Assembly (NCBI GenBank): GCA_903861445.1
Contig: CAIOUK010000024.1
Span: 1 to 15,947, forward strand
DNA from: an uncultured Verrucomicrobia subdivision 3 bacterium
GTDB taxonomy: Bacteria > Verrucomicrobiota > Verrucomicrobiia > Limisphaerales > UBA11358
Direction of reading: 5' to 3'
Length of the DNA: 15,947 bases
The position numbers were made by a program, and so were the translations under genes. Below are positions 1-6,675 of the stretch, piece after piece (positions within the stretch are counted from its first letter, which is position 1; every line of letters starts with the position of its first letter). Below the pieces are notes generated by a model. The model ran no database searches and was not told where the DNA came from. It saw nothing but the letters and a program-made list of their open reading frames with translations.

Positions 1-114
1 ACAGACGTTCAGGAAACTGCCAACGATGCAGCCGAACGCGAAGAACACCAGCGACCAGAAATGAAACGGCACCGCTTCCCAATTGTGCGGGTCGAACACG
101 GTGTCAAACCCCAT
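1..114 (-). CDS. Prepilin peptidase (type IV leader peptidase), N-terminal fragment
   Basis: Only the first 38 codons are inside the window; the gene runs off the left edge. The reading begins at ATG (114-112) and encodes MGFDTVFDPHNWEAVP, then a hydrophobic stretch ending in GCIVGSFLNVC. The GSFLNVC signature at the end of the first membrane segment is characteristic of the bifunctional prepilin peptidase/N-methyltransferase family (PilD/GspO/ComC). These inner-membrane enzymes cut and methylate type IV pilins and type II secretion pseudopilins. The usual zinc-binding CxxC pairs and catalytic aspartates lie outside the window and cannot be checked. The start overlaps the last 11 bases of aroE, so the two are probably co-transcribed and translationally coupled. 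The family call rests on a short but distinctive piece. Confidence 0.8.
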   Translation of the reverse strand, partial: MGFDTVFDPHNWEAVPFHFWSLVFFAFGCIVGSFLNVC

Positions 115-1033
115 AAACGCTCCCTTCCACCGCGCGCCGCATCACGGCCACCGGCGCGGGTTGGCCCGTCCAGATCTCGAACGCCTTCGCGCCTTGATGC
201 ACCAACATGCCGATGCCGTTGGCCGTGCGACAACTGGCGGCTTTGGCGGCGGCGAGCAACTTCGTCTCGGCGGGTTTGTAAATCATATCGTAAACGGCGC
301 GAGCTTGTTTCAGGGAAAATTGTTTTTCGTCCAGCGGCGAACCGTCCTCCGGTTTCAAGCCAAGCGAGGTGGCGTTCAGCACCAAATCCACATTTGTTTT
401 CGGATAACCGACGACCACTTTGACCGACGGAAATTGTTTTTTTATTTCGCCGGCAATTTCCTCCGCCTTGCTCACCGTGCGATTGACGAGAAACAGTTCC
501 GCGACACTTTCCGCCGCAAGCTTTAACGCCGCCGTGCGGCCAGCACCGCCCGCACCCAGCAGCAAAACTTTGGCACCGCGCAATTCCACCGCTAAATCTT
601 CGCGCAACGAATTCACCAAGCCGTTGGCGTCTGTATTAAAACCAATGGCGCGCAGCTTACCCACCGCATCCGGCACAAACTTGATGGTGTTGACTGCACC
701 CCAGGTTTTGGCGGAGGCATCCAGTTCATCCACCATGTCCACCGCCAGTAATTTGTGCGGGACTGTGAGATTGAGTCCGGCAAAACCTTTTGCCCGCGCA
801 TCTTCGATGGCGACGCGGAGATTTTCGGGTTCTACTTCCAGCGCGACGTATTGCCAGTTCAGTCCGAGCGCTGCGAACGCCGCATTGTGCATCGCCGGCG
901 AGGCGGAATGCCGGATGGGCGATCCCAGCACCGCGCAGAGTTGCGGGGCGGCGGCGAAGAACGCTGATTTGGTTGGCAGCACGCGCAAATTTATACGCGG
1001 CGACGGCGCGAGTTCAAAGCGCAAAGTCCGCAA
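104..1033 (-). CDS. aroE: Shikimate dehydrogenase AroE
   Basis: NADPH-dependent reduction of 3-dehydroshikimate to shikimate in aromatic amino acid synthesis, in the cytoplasm. Counting from a TTG at 1033 (309 residues): substrate-binding GSPIRHSASPAMHNAAF (37-53), NLTVPHK with catalytic Lys94, FNTDANG with Asp135, dinucleotide-binding GAGGAGRTA (160-168), NRT (184-186, NADP-binding region), NATSLGL, YDMIYKP and NGIGMLVHQGAKAFEIWTG near the C terminus. All hallmark residues are present. The first ~30 residues are not family-like. The TTG at 1033 lies inside a short repeat and upstream of a good promoter (990-1017), so the true start is more likely TTG 988 or GTG 982, giving about 292-294 residues. 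No ATG is available. The stop (TGA 106-104) overlaps the prepilin peptidase start. The gene is divergent from cobA-hemD. Confidence 0.95.
   Translation of the reverse strand: MRTLRFELAPSPRINLRVLPTKSAFFAAAPQLCAVLGSPIRHSASPAMHNAAFAALGLNWQYVALEVEPENLRVAIEDARAKGFAGLNLTVPHKLLAVDMVDELDASAKTWGAVNTIKFVPDAVGKLRAIGFNTDANGLVNSLREDLAVELRGAKVLLLGAGGAGRTAALKLAAESVAELFLVNRTVSKAEEIAGEIKKQFPSVKVVVGYPKTNVDLVLNATSLGLKPEDGSPLDEKQFSLKQARAVYDMIYKPAETKLLAAAKAASCRTANGIGMLVHQGAKAFEIWTGQPAPVAVMRRAVEGSVYGV
990..1017 (-). promoter_or_regulatory. Putative sigma70-type promoter of aroE
   Basis: Read on the minus strand, TTGAAC (1017-1012), a 16-base spacer, then TATAAA (995-990). The -10 box matches the consensus at five of six positions and the -35 at four. 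Only seven bases separate the -10 box from the GTG at 982, so a transcript from this promoter would start at or beside that GTG (leaderless or nearly so). Seen by eye; not verified experimentally. Confidence 0.45.
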
Positions 1034-1038
1034 AGAAA
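1014..1038. repeat. Short 9-bp-period repeat (half-element)
   Basis: Two adjacent 9-base units, GCAAAGTCC (1021-1029) and GCAAAGAAA (1030-1038), preceded by a related CAAAGC (1015-1020). It resembles one arm of the palindromic short-period elements elsewhere in the window, but no matching second arm is present. It sits in the aroE / cobA-hemD divergent gap and overlaps the -35 region proposed for aroE. It argues that the most upstream TTG is not the aroE start. Confidence 0.4.
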
Positions 1039-1074
1039 ATGCGGCTTCGGCTTTTCGTGGACGGAATCATCCGC

Positions 1075-1080
1075 TATCAT
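1075..1080 (+). promoter_or_regulatory. Possible -10 element of cobA-hemD
   Basis: TATCAT lies six bases before the GTG chosen as the cobA-hemD start and matches the sigma70 -10 consensus at five of six positions. The corresponding -35 (around 1052-1057, TTTTCG) is poor. If used, it would give a leaderless or almost leaderless mRNA starting at the GTG. Confidence 0.3.
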
Positions 1081-1086
1081 CACAAC

Positions 1087-2613
1087 GTGAAATCGAAAGG
1101 GATTGTTTATCTGGTCGGGGCCGGCCCCGGCGACGCCGGCTTGCTGACATTGCGCGGCGCGGAATTACTGCGCCTGGCGGAGGTGGTCATCAGCGACGTG
1201 CTGGTGAATCCCGAATTGCTCCGGCTCGCGCCGGCGAGCGCGGAAATCATCACGCGCGGTAACCACAAGCGCGATGGCGGGCTCACGCAGGAACAGCTCA
1301 CCGAACTCATGCTCGCCCGCGCGCGCGAAGGTAAAACCGTTGTGCGGCTCAAAGGCGGCGACCCGTTCATCTTTGGGCGCGGTGGCGAAGAAGCCGAAGC
1401 GCTCGTTGCTGAAAAAATTGCCTTCGAAGTTGTGCCCGGCGTTTCGTCCGTCGTCGCGGCAGCGAACTACGCCGGCATTCCGCTCACGCACCGCGAACAT
1501 TGCTCCAGCTTCACCGTTTTCACCGGCCACAGCGATTCCGCCGATGCGCCGACAGCGTTGCGTTACGAGCAGATCGCCAAGATTCCCGGCACCAAAATCG
1601 TGTTGATGGGTATGGACAATCTCGCCGATTGGACGCAGTCACTCATCGCGCACGGCATGAATCCGCAAACGCCCGTGGCCGTTGTTCATCGTGGCACGAC
1701 CGGCCGGCAGAAATCGGTTGCCGGCACACTCGCGACGATTGCCAAGCTAGCGGAGAAAGAAAACCTTTCGCCGCCCGCCATCATCATCGTCGGTGACGTG
1801 GTGAAGTTGCGCGAAAAATTGAATTGGTTTGAAAATCTGCCGCTGTTCGGGCAACGCATCGTGGTCACGCGTCGCACGGAACAAGCAGGCACATTTGCGC
1901 AACGCCTTGCCACCCTAGGCGCGGATGTGCTGGAAGTGCCGACGATCAAGATCACCGAGCCGCTGGAAAAAATGGCCATCGTGGACGCGTTGCTGGAAAT
2001 CAATTCCTACGACTGGCTCATCTTCACCAGTGCCAACGGCGTGACGGCGTTCTTCGATTTGTTCTTCAAGCGATTTCAGGATTTGCGCGACCTCGGCGGC
2101 GCACGCATCGCAGCGGTCGGCCCGAAGACGGCGGCGAAATTGCACGAACTGCATTTGCAAGTGGATTTACAGCCGGATGAATACGTTGGCAAAAAAATCG
2201 TCGCCGCATTCAAAAAGTTTCAGGACATCGAGAACGTGAAGATGTGCCTCTTCCGCGCCGAGGTAGCGAACAAAGATTTGCCCGATGCGCTCATGGAAGA
2301 AGGCGCCATCGTGGACGACATCGCCGTTTACCGGACGATGGCCGAGACCGAAGATCGCGCCGGCGTGGGCGCACGGCTGCTGGCCGAAGGTGCGGACTGG
2401 GTGACGTTCACCAGCAGTTCAACGGTGGAACATTTCCACGCCCGGTTTGATTTGCCCAAGCTGATGAAACAATTTCCGCAACTCAAGCTCGCCTCCATCG
2501 GCCCGGAAACGACCAAGACCATCGCCGCGCTCGGCCTCAAACCGACACTCGAAGCGAAAGAGCACACGACGGACGGATTGATTGCGGCCATGCTCAAGAC
2601 CAGAAAGACTTGA
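1087..2613 (+). CDS. cobA-hemD: Fused uroporphyrinogen-III C-methyltransferase / uroporphyrinogen-III synthase
   Basis: A 508-residue two-domain enzyme. Residues ~5-250 are a SUMT (CobA/CysG-A): VYLVGAGPGDAGLLT (7-21), VVRLKGGDPFIFGRGGEE (85-102), VVPGVSS (115-121), IPLTHRE (131-137), and PVAVVHRGTTGRQ (196-208). It transfers two methyl groups from S-adenosylmethionine to uroporphyrinogen III, giving precorrin-2. Residues ~255-505 are HemD, which closes and inverts the tetrapyrrole ring: RIVVTRR (257-263), FTSANGV (313-319), AAVGPKTA (342-349), VTFTSSSTVEHF (439-450), IGPETTKTI (471-479). The fusion makes uroporphyrinogen III and commits it to siroheme or cobalamin. The frame is open upstream to 790 but that part is antisense to aroE; GTG 1087 starts right at the conserved N terminus, with ATG 1039 (16 extra codons) as alternative. 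No Shine-Dalgarno is visible. The gene ends beside a strong hairpin. Confidence 0.95.
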   Translation: MKSKGIVYLVGAGPGDAGLLTLRGAELLRLAEVVISDVLVNPELLRLAPASAEIITRGNHKRDGGLTQEQLTELMLARAREGKTVVRLKGGDPFIFGRGGEEAEALVAEKIAFEVVPGVSSVVAAANYAGIPLTHREHCSSFTVFTGHSDSADAPTALRYEQIAKIPGTKIVLMGMDNLADWTQSLIAHGMNPQTPVAVVHRGTTGRQKSVAGTLATIAKLAEKENLSPPAIIIVGDVVKLREKLNWFENLPLFGQRIVVTRRTEQAGTFAQRLATLGADVLEVPTIKITEPLEKMAIVDALLEINSYDWLIFTSANGVTAFFDLFFKRFQDLRDLGGARIAAVGPKTAAKLHELHLQVDLQPDEYVGKKIVAAFKKFQDIENVKMCLFRAEVANKDLPDALMEEGAIVDDIAVYRTMAETEDRAGVGARLLAEGADWVTFTSSSTVEHFHARFDLPKLMKQFPQLKLASIGPETTKTIAALGLKPTLEAKEHTTDGLIAAMLKTRKT

Positions 2614-2669
2614 ATAAGGAAAGCAGGAAAGCAGGAACGGTTTTTTCCTGAATTCCTGCTTTCCTTATT
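2613..2669. terminator. Perfect 17-bp inverted repeat between convergent genes, likely bidirectional terminator
   Basis: The left arm 2613-2629 (AATAAGGAAAGCAGGAA) is the exact reverse complement of the right arm 2653-2669, with a 23-base loop. The left arm overlaps the cobA-hemD stop codon and the right arm touches the cupin stop. The plus-strand transcript would end in a U-rich stretch (TTATTTATTTTT, 2665-2676). The left half contains the 8-base unit GGAAAGCA repeated (2618-2633), so it is also one of the window's short-period palindromes. Function as terminator is inferred from position and structure. Confidence 0.65.
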
Positions 2670-3034
2670 TATTTTTCGGTGATGACCGTGTCGCTATGTT
2701 CGTAGGCGGGCGCGCAGCAGCAGAGCAGGCGCAGCACTTCATCGCCGGTGTTCCAAAGTTTATGTTTCTGCCCCGGCGGAATGGCGATGGCGTCGCCGGC
2801 TCGAACTTCGCGCGTCTCGTTTTCGATGCGGATTCTGCCGGTGCCGTGCGTGATATAATAAATCTCCTCGGCGCGCGGATGAAAATGTTCCTGCGTCGCG
2901 CCGCCCACGGGCAAGCGCGCTTCGGCCAGGCTTTGGTTGCGGATGGCGGAATTGCGGTGCGCCAGCAACTCGCGGATTTCCGAGCCGTCCTTGGTGGTGA
3001 ACGGCGCGACGGCGTTGAGATTTTTGATGTCCAT
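2669..3034 (-). CDS. Small single-domain cupin protein
   Basis: A 121-residue single cupin barrel starting at ATG 3034 (MDIKNLNAV); upstream GTG 3058 is in frame but lies in a repeat. Cupin motif 1 is EHFHPRAEEIYYITHGTGRI: putative metal ligands His50, His52 and Glu57. Motif 2 is GDAIAIPPGQKHKLWN, with His91 as the fourth ligand. A metal-dependent sugar isomerase/epimerase, dioxygenase or sensor role is possible; the family is too diverse to name a substrate. An unusual run of three cysteines (105-107) follows motif 2. No signal peptide is visible, so it is probably cytoplasmic. Its stop codon abuts the 2613-2669 hairpin. The EamA exporter upstream is on the same strand but is separated from it by a large palindrome. 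Confidence 0.85.
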   Translation of the reverse strand: MDIKNLNAVAPFTTKDGSEIRELLAHRNSAIRNQSLAEARLPVGGATQEHFHPRAEEIYYITHGTGRIRIENETREVRAGDAIAIPPGQKHKLWNTGDEVLRLLCCCAPAYEHSDTVITEK

Positions 3035-3043
3035 AAATTTGTT

Positions 3044-3126
3044 AACCGCGAAATACACGAACTACGCAAAAGGGACAGGGACAATTTTTGAATTTTATTT
3101 TCGCGTAGTTCGCATGGTTCGCGGTT
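3044..3126. repeat. Imperfect palindrome of short-period type, between exporter and cupin
   Basis: Arm 3044-3071 begins AACCGCGAA and contains CGAACTACGC. Arm 3098-3126, read in reverse complement, begins AACCGCGAA and contains CGAACTACGC followed by GAAAA. The arms differ at about five positions, with a 26-base loop. The loop itself contains a doubled AGGGAC unit. It fills the gap between the EamA stop (3134) and the cupin start (3034). It could act as a terminator/attenuator or mRNA stabiliser; the sequence only shows the pairing. Confidence 0.7.
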
Positions 3127-3133
3127 CGTGCCT

Positions 3134-4051
3134 TCAAAAACTTTCCGGCTGCTTGAATATCTTTGCCCAATCCATCTGACCGATGGCTACGCCAGCGACA
3201 ATCAAAATCATCGCGGCGCAGAACGTCGAAGTAATTTCTTCGCGCAACACAAAATGCGCCCAGGTCGTCGTGGAAATGGGGATGAGGTTGTTGAACAGCA
3301 TCACGCGGCTCGTCGGCCAGTGTCGGAGCGAAGAATTCCACAGCGCATACGGCACCACGCCGCCAAAAATGATGGCAAGAGATTGAATACCAAGATGCGG
3401 CGTGTCCACGACGAGACCGTGGTGAAAGATTTCAATCAACGCGACAGGCAGCAGCCACACGCCGGACATCCACATGGAATTGGCGGCGACTTCCACGCCG
3501 TGAATAGTTCGCGCCAGAATGCGGCTTTGATGATTATAGTTCGCCCAAAACAGGCTAGAACCAAGGCCGCAACATTCGCCGGCGAGATTGAAGCTAGAAT
3601 TTTTCAGCGCCGGCCAGAATAGCACCAGCACGCCGGTCAGCGCGAGGAACGCGGCGGCGTAGCGCCGGACGCTAGACCAGTTTTTTTGCGGCCGTTGTTC
3701 CACCAGCAACGCCCAAATCGGCGAGGCACCGATGTAAAGCGCCACGTGCGAAGCCGCTGTCAGCTTGAGCGCCCAGCAAAAAGTGACAGTGTAGGCCGCC
3801 AATCCCAGTCCGCCGCGCAACCAGAGTTGTCGGTGCTGCGTGGCGTTGAGCGTTTGGAACTTACCGAGTAATGTGGTGAAGCGCAGCACGCCCAGCAAGA
3901 TGACGCCGGCAAACAAAAACCGGGTCATGCCGGTGAAGACCGGCGGCCAGTCGCCCACGAGCCATTTGGTGCTGACGTTGTTGCCGCCCCACAGCAGAAC
4001 GACCAACACCAGACTGCCGGCGATGGCGGGATTGTTTTTGTTTTCCGACAC
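3134..4051 (-). CDS. EamA-family (drug/metabolite transporter superfamily) membrane exporter
   Basis: A 305-residue inner-membrane protein with about ten hydrophobic segments arranged as two EamA repeats. The first begins SLVLVVLLWGGNNVSTKW (13-30) and carries FTGMTRFLFAGVILL. The second starts around GECCGLGSSLFWANYNH and ends in ISTTTWAHFVLREEITSTFCAAMILIVAGVAIG (residues ~260-292), the family's typical last two helices. Members export amino acids, nucleotides or other small metabolites; substrate cannot be read from sequence. The start is GTG 4051 (MSENKNNPAIAG), with no Shine-Dalgarno. A weak -10-like TTAACT lies seven bases upstream of the GTG. It lies 65 bases downstream of the glycosyltransferase on the same strand, so co-transcription is possible. 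Confidence 0.88.
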   Translation of the reverse strand: MSENKNNPAIAGSLVLVVLLWGGNNVSTKWLVGDWPPVFTGMTRFLFAGVILLGVLRFTTLLGKFQTLNATQHRQLWLRGGLGLAAYTVTFCWALKLTAASHVALYIGASPIWALLVEQRPQKNWSSVRRYAAAFLALTGVLVLFWPALKNSSFNLAGECCGLGSSLFWANYNHQSRILARTIHGVEVAANSMWMSGVWLLPVALIEIFHHGLVVDTPHLGIQSLAIIFGGVVPYALWNSSLRHWPTSRVMLFNNLIPISTTTWAHFVLREEITSTFCAAMILIVAGVAIGQMDWAKIFKQPESF

Positions 4052-4116
4052 GCGGCGAAGTTAAGCCAAAGCCGGCCAGTTGCGAATGAAAATTGACATC
4101 GGCGAAAACTTTTTTC

Positions 4117-4842
4117 TCAACGCCGTCCGTCATACCACAGGTAGGCAGCCTCGCGGCTGCGGACGGTGCGGCGATGATTGAAAATGGAGCGCAGGAAAAA
4201 CCCGCCAAGTTCGCGCGGCGTGTAGAGTTTCATTTTCCGCGCGGATGTTTTAATCGGATGCCGATGCAGGATGATAATTTTTTGGCCAGTTTCACGCGCA
4301 AGCTTTTTGAGCCGCTGGCTCAGTTCCAATTCTTCGGCGGCAAACATTTCCGGGCTGAACCCGCCGACGCGCCGGAACGCCGCCGCCTCGACAAAAATGA
4401 ACGAGCCCGCCATCAGTCGGTGCAGGCGGCTGGCGTAGTTCCACAGTTGCGTGACCACGCCGGCCACAAATAATTTTTCATCCAGCCGGATGGTTGCACC
4501 ACCAGCGAGGCAGCGGCCGGTGGCGATTTGCTCCGCCACTTCGGTGAACAGGCTTTCGCTGGGATGCGAATCGGCGTCCACAAAAACGAGCCAGTCGCCG
4601 GTGGCCACGGACGCGCCGGCATTGCGGGCGCGGGCGATTTGGTTGACGGGTTCAAACACGACCTTCGCCCCGGCGGCGCGGGCGATGTCAGCGGTGCGGT
4701 CGGTGGAATTGTTGTCGCAGACGACGAGTTCAAACGTCCAGCTGCGCGCGGTGAAGGCGGTGGCGGCGGCTTTGATTTCCGCCAGCGATACGCCGAGCAG
4801 CTTCTCCTCGTTGAAGGCGGGGACGATGACGGAAATTTTCAT
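4117..4842 (-). CDS. Family 2 glycosyltransferase
   Basis: A 241-residue GT-A fold transferase starting at ATG 4842 (MKISVIVPAFNEEKLLG); an in-frame upstream extension to 4890 lacks family similarity. Motifs: IVPAFNEE (6-13) for the nucleotide-sugar site, CDNNSTDRTADIA (42-54), ARNAGA (72-77), the metal-binding DxD as VDADS with Asp89 and Asp91, GGFSPEMFAAEELELSQRL (160-178) for the acceptor/catalytic acidic region. It transfers a sugar from an activated nucleotide donor to an unknown acceptor, typically a lipid or surface polysaccharide. No transmembrane helix is evident, so it is likely soluble or membrane-associated. The C-terminal YTPRELGGFFLRSIF resembles the tail of short GT2 enzymes. 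It is divergent from the CvpA-like gene. Confidence 0.9.
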   Translation of the reverse strand: MKISVIVPAFNEEKLLGVSLAEIKAAATAFTARSWTFELVVCDNNSTDRTADIARAAGAKVVFEPVNQIARARNAGASVATGDWLVFVDADSHPSESLFTEVAEQIATGRCLAGGATIRLDEKLFVAGVVTQLWNYASRLHRLMAGSFIFVEAAAFRRVGGFSPEMFAAEELELSQRLKKLARETGQKIIILHRHPIKTSARKMKLYTPRELGGFFLRSIFNHRRTVRSREAAYLWYDGRR

Positions 4843-4849
4843 GTGCGGC

Positions 4850-4877
4850 AATGTAATGGGGAATGAAAGTTTTTCAA
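4850..4877 (-). promoter_or_regulatory. Putative sigma70-type promoter of the glycosyltransferase
   Basis: On the minus strand, TTGAAA (4877-4872; five of six consensus bases), a 16-base spacer, and TACATT (4855-4850; four of six). Seven bases separate the -10 box from the ATG at 4842, the same geometry as the aroE promoter, so the mRNA would be leaderless or nearly so. Seen by eye only. Confidence 0.4.
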
Positions 4878-4931
4878 CTGCGAGTGCCATTTTCGTCGTG
4901 CATTTTTGGCGGGATGATTTTTAATGGCGGC

Positions 4932-6155
4932 ATGACCATCTGGATTCTGGCTTTTTTAATCATGGGGTCGGTGGCGCTGGCGGGTTGGCGGCAGGGCGGC
5001 ATCCGCGCGGCGTTCTCGTTCGTGGGCATTCTCATAGCCGCGCTGCTGGCGGTGCCGGTGGGCGGACTGCTTAAGCCCATCATCGTGTATCTGGGCGGTG
5101 ATAATCCGGTGCTGCCGTGGGCACTCGCGCCGGTGCTCGGGTTCATTTTAGTCAGCCTTCCTTTCAAGATGGCGGCCGGCACCGTGCATAAAAAAGTGGA
5201 GGTGTTTTACAAATACAAGGCGGGTGATTTGCGGCTGGCTTTGTGGGAACGCCTCAATGCGCGGCTGGGCATCTGTCTGGGGCTGGCGAATGGCGCCATT
5301 TATTTTGTGCTGCTCACGTTTTTTGTTTTTAACTTTAGCTATTGGACGGTGCAAGTGAGCACCGCAGCAAACCCGCCCGTCATCGTCGGCGTGATTAGCC
5401 GAATGGGGAATGATCTCCAATCCACCGGCCTCGCGCGCACGGCGGCGGCGGTCGGCACTTTGCCGCCCGAATATTACCAACTGGCCGACATTTCCGGCTT
5501 GGTGCTGCAAAATCCGGGCGCGGCGCAACGCCTCGCGGATTATCCGGCACTGACTTCGCTGTGGGAGCGGGACGAATTAAAGGCGCTGGTGCAAGACCCG
5601 GCGCTGACCAATGCCCTCGCGAATGGGGTCACGGCGGCGGAATTATTGAACAACCCGAATGTCCGGGATTTCATCGCCAAAAAAGATTTGACCAAGGAAG
5701 TCATGGATATTTTGCGGACCAATCTGGACGATCTGACCGGCTACCTGCAAACCGGCAAATCCGCCAAGTATGACACGGAGAAAATCATCGGCCACTGGGA
5801 ACTCAACGTCAACGTCACCCTTGCCTGGATGCGGCAAAATAACCCCCGGATCAAAGCCAGTGATATGCGCACCGCCCGTGCCTGGATGACGGAGTCCTAT
5901 GCAAAAACGCGGATTCTGGCCACCGGCGATAATAAATTATTCATCAAGAGCCTGCCGCAGCTTAAACCGGTCGCCGGCCAGCCACCAAAAACCGAGTATG
6001 CCGATTGGAAGGGTGATTGGACACGAAATCAAACGAATTATGATTTGCATATTTCCAGCGGCGGTCAGGATAAATTCATGACCGCCACCGCCGAAGATTT
6101 TCGCATGACCATCCATGACGGTAAAAATCTCCTCATCTGCGACCGCGTGGATTAA
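4932..6155 (+). CDS. CvpA-like membrane protein with long C-terminal extension
   Basis: A 407-residue protein from ATG 4932 (MTIWILAFLIMGSVAL); ATG 4914 in the same frame would add six residues. Four hydrophobic segments occupy roughly residues 3-18, 24-46, 60-78 and 113-138. GWRQGGIRAAFSFVGILIAALLA follows the CvpA (colicin V production) pattern, a family of small inner-membrane proteins of unclear molecular role. The remaining ~260 residues are hydrophilic and not recognised. They include many short helical segments (e.g. ERDELKALVQDPALTNALAN), then a final ~50-residue piece starting DWKGDWTRNQTNYDLHIS and ending in DGKNLLICDRVD that looks beta-rich, possibly lipocalin-like. A typical CvpA is about 160-200 residues, so this is an extended form. 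No role is proposed for the extension. Confidence 0.7.
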   Translation: MTIWILAFLIMGSVALAGWRQGGIRAAFSFVGILIAALLAVPVGGLLKPIIVYLGGDNPVLPWALAPVLGFILVSLPFKMAAGTVHKKVEVFYKYKAGDLRLALWERLNARLGICLGLANGAIYFVLLTFFVFNFSYWTVQVSTAANPPVIVGVISRMGNDLQSTGLARTAAAVGTLPPEYYQLADISGLVLQNPGAAQRLADYPALTSLWERDELKALVQDPALTNALANGVTAAELLNNPNVRDFIAKKDLTKEVMDILRTNLDDLTGYLQTGKSAKYDTEKIIGHWELNVNVTLAWMRQNNPRIKASDMRTARAWMTESYAKTRILATGDNKLFIKSLPQLKPVAGQPPKTEYADWKGDWTRNQTNYDLHISSGGQDKFMTATAEDFRMTIHDGKNLLICDRVD

Positions 6156-6253
6156 TTTTGGACGCTCTGCCGTTTTTGAGACACGACTTCGGAAAATTCT
6201 GCAATATTTATAACAAAGCCAACTCGGCCTAATTCCTGCTGTTTTATAAAAAT

Positions 6254-6664
6254 ATGGGAATGGTTCACCTAGCCAGCGCAGTGTTGATTTCGCTCACCAG
6301 CTTGCTCCCGGCGAGTTGCAACAAAACTTCGCCGCCCGAAAATGCGCCGAAGAATCCACCCACCAGCGCGGCGGTCGCCGGTGCGCCGACGAATCCGCCC
6401 GCCAGCCACAACCTCGGCGAAATCACTTTGACCAATCATTACGAAACCTGCGTCCAACTCGGCGACGGCAAAAATTGCACCCTCACGCCCCGCATGCTGG
6501 ATCGTCACAATTCGCAAATCACCCTAGCCTTCCAGTCGAAAACCGCCGCCGGCAAGACGCGTGATTTGTCCGTCACTCAAATCGTCGCTCGCGAAGGCCA
6601 GCGTTTGGAAGTCGTCGTGGGTGGCTTCAGTCTTTCATTCACGCCCCACATCAACGGGAATTAA
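6254..6664 (+). CDS. Small exported protein, possible lipoprotein, unknown function
   Basis: A 136-residue product from ATG 6254 (ATG 6260 also possible). The N terminus is a hydrophobic signal, MVHLASAVLISLTSLLPASC, ending in a cysteine. PASC is not an ideal lipobox because proline replaces the usual leucine at -3, so lipidation is possible but not certain. A proline/alanine-rich linker follows (~residues 25-52), then a compact domain starting LGEITLTNHYETCVQLGDGKNCTL (~53-76). That domain contains two cysteines that could form a disulfide and ends SFTPHINGN. I do not recognise the domain. It lies 98 bases after the CvpA-like gene on the same strand and converges on folA with only 11 bases between stop codons, with no clear terminator. 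Confidence 0.65.
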   Translation: MGMVHLASAVLISLTSLLPASCNKTSPPENAPKNPPTSAAVAGAPTNPPASHNLGEITLTNHYETCVQLGDGKNCTLTPRMLDRHNSQITLAFQSKTAAGKTRDLSVTQIVAREGQRLEVVVGGFSLSFTPHINGN

Positions 6665-6675
6665 AGGAAGTCAGC

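Noticed and set aside
790..1086. Upstream in-frame extension of cobA-hemD (about 99 residues)
   Set aside because: It is antisense to aroE, arginine-rich, and conserved SUMT sequence begins only at the GTG at 1087.
420..1262. Plus-strand open frame across aroE and the start of cobA-hemD
   Set aside because: Low-complexity, no family signature, antisense to aroE and out of frame with cobA-hemD.
6156..6253. Promoter or terminator between the CvpA-like gene and the small exported protein
   Set aside because: AT-rich TATTTATAA and TTTTATAAAAAT strings are present but no properly spaced -35 or hairpin with U-tract could be supported.
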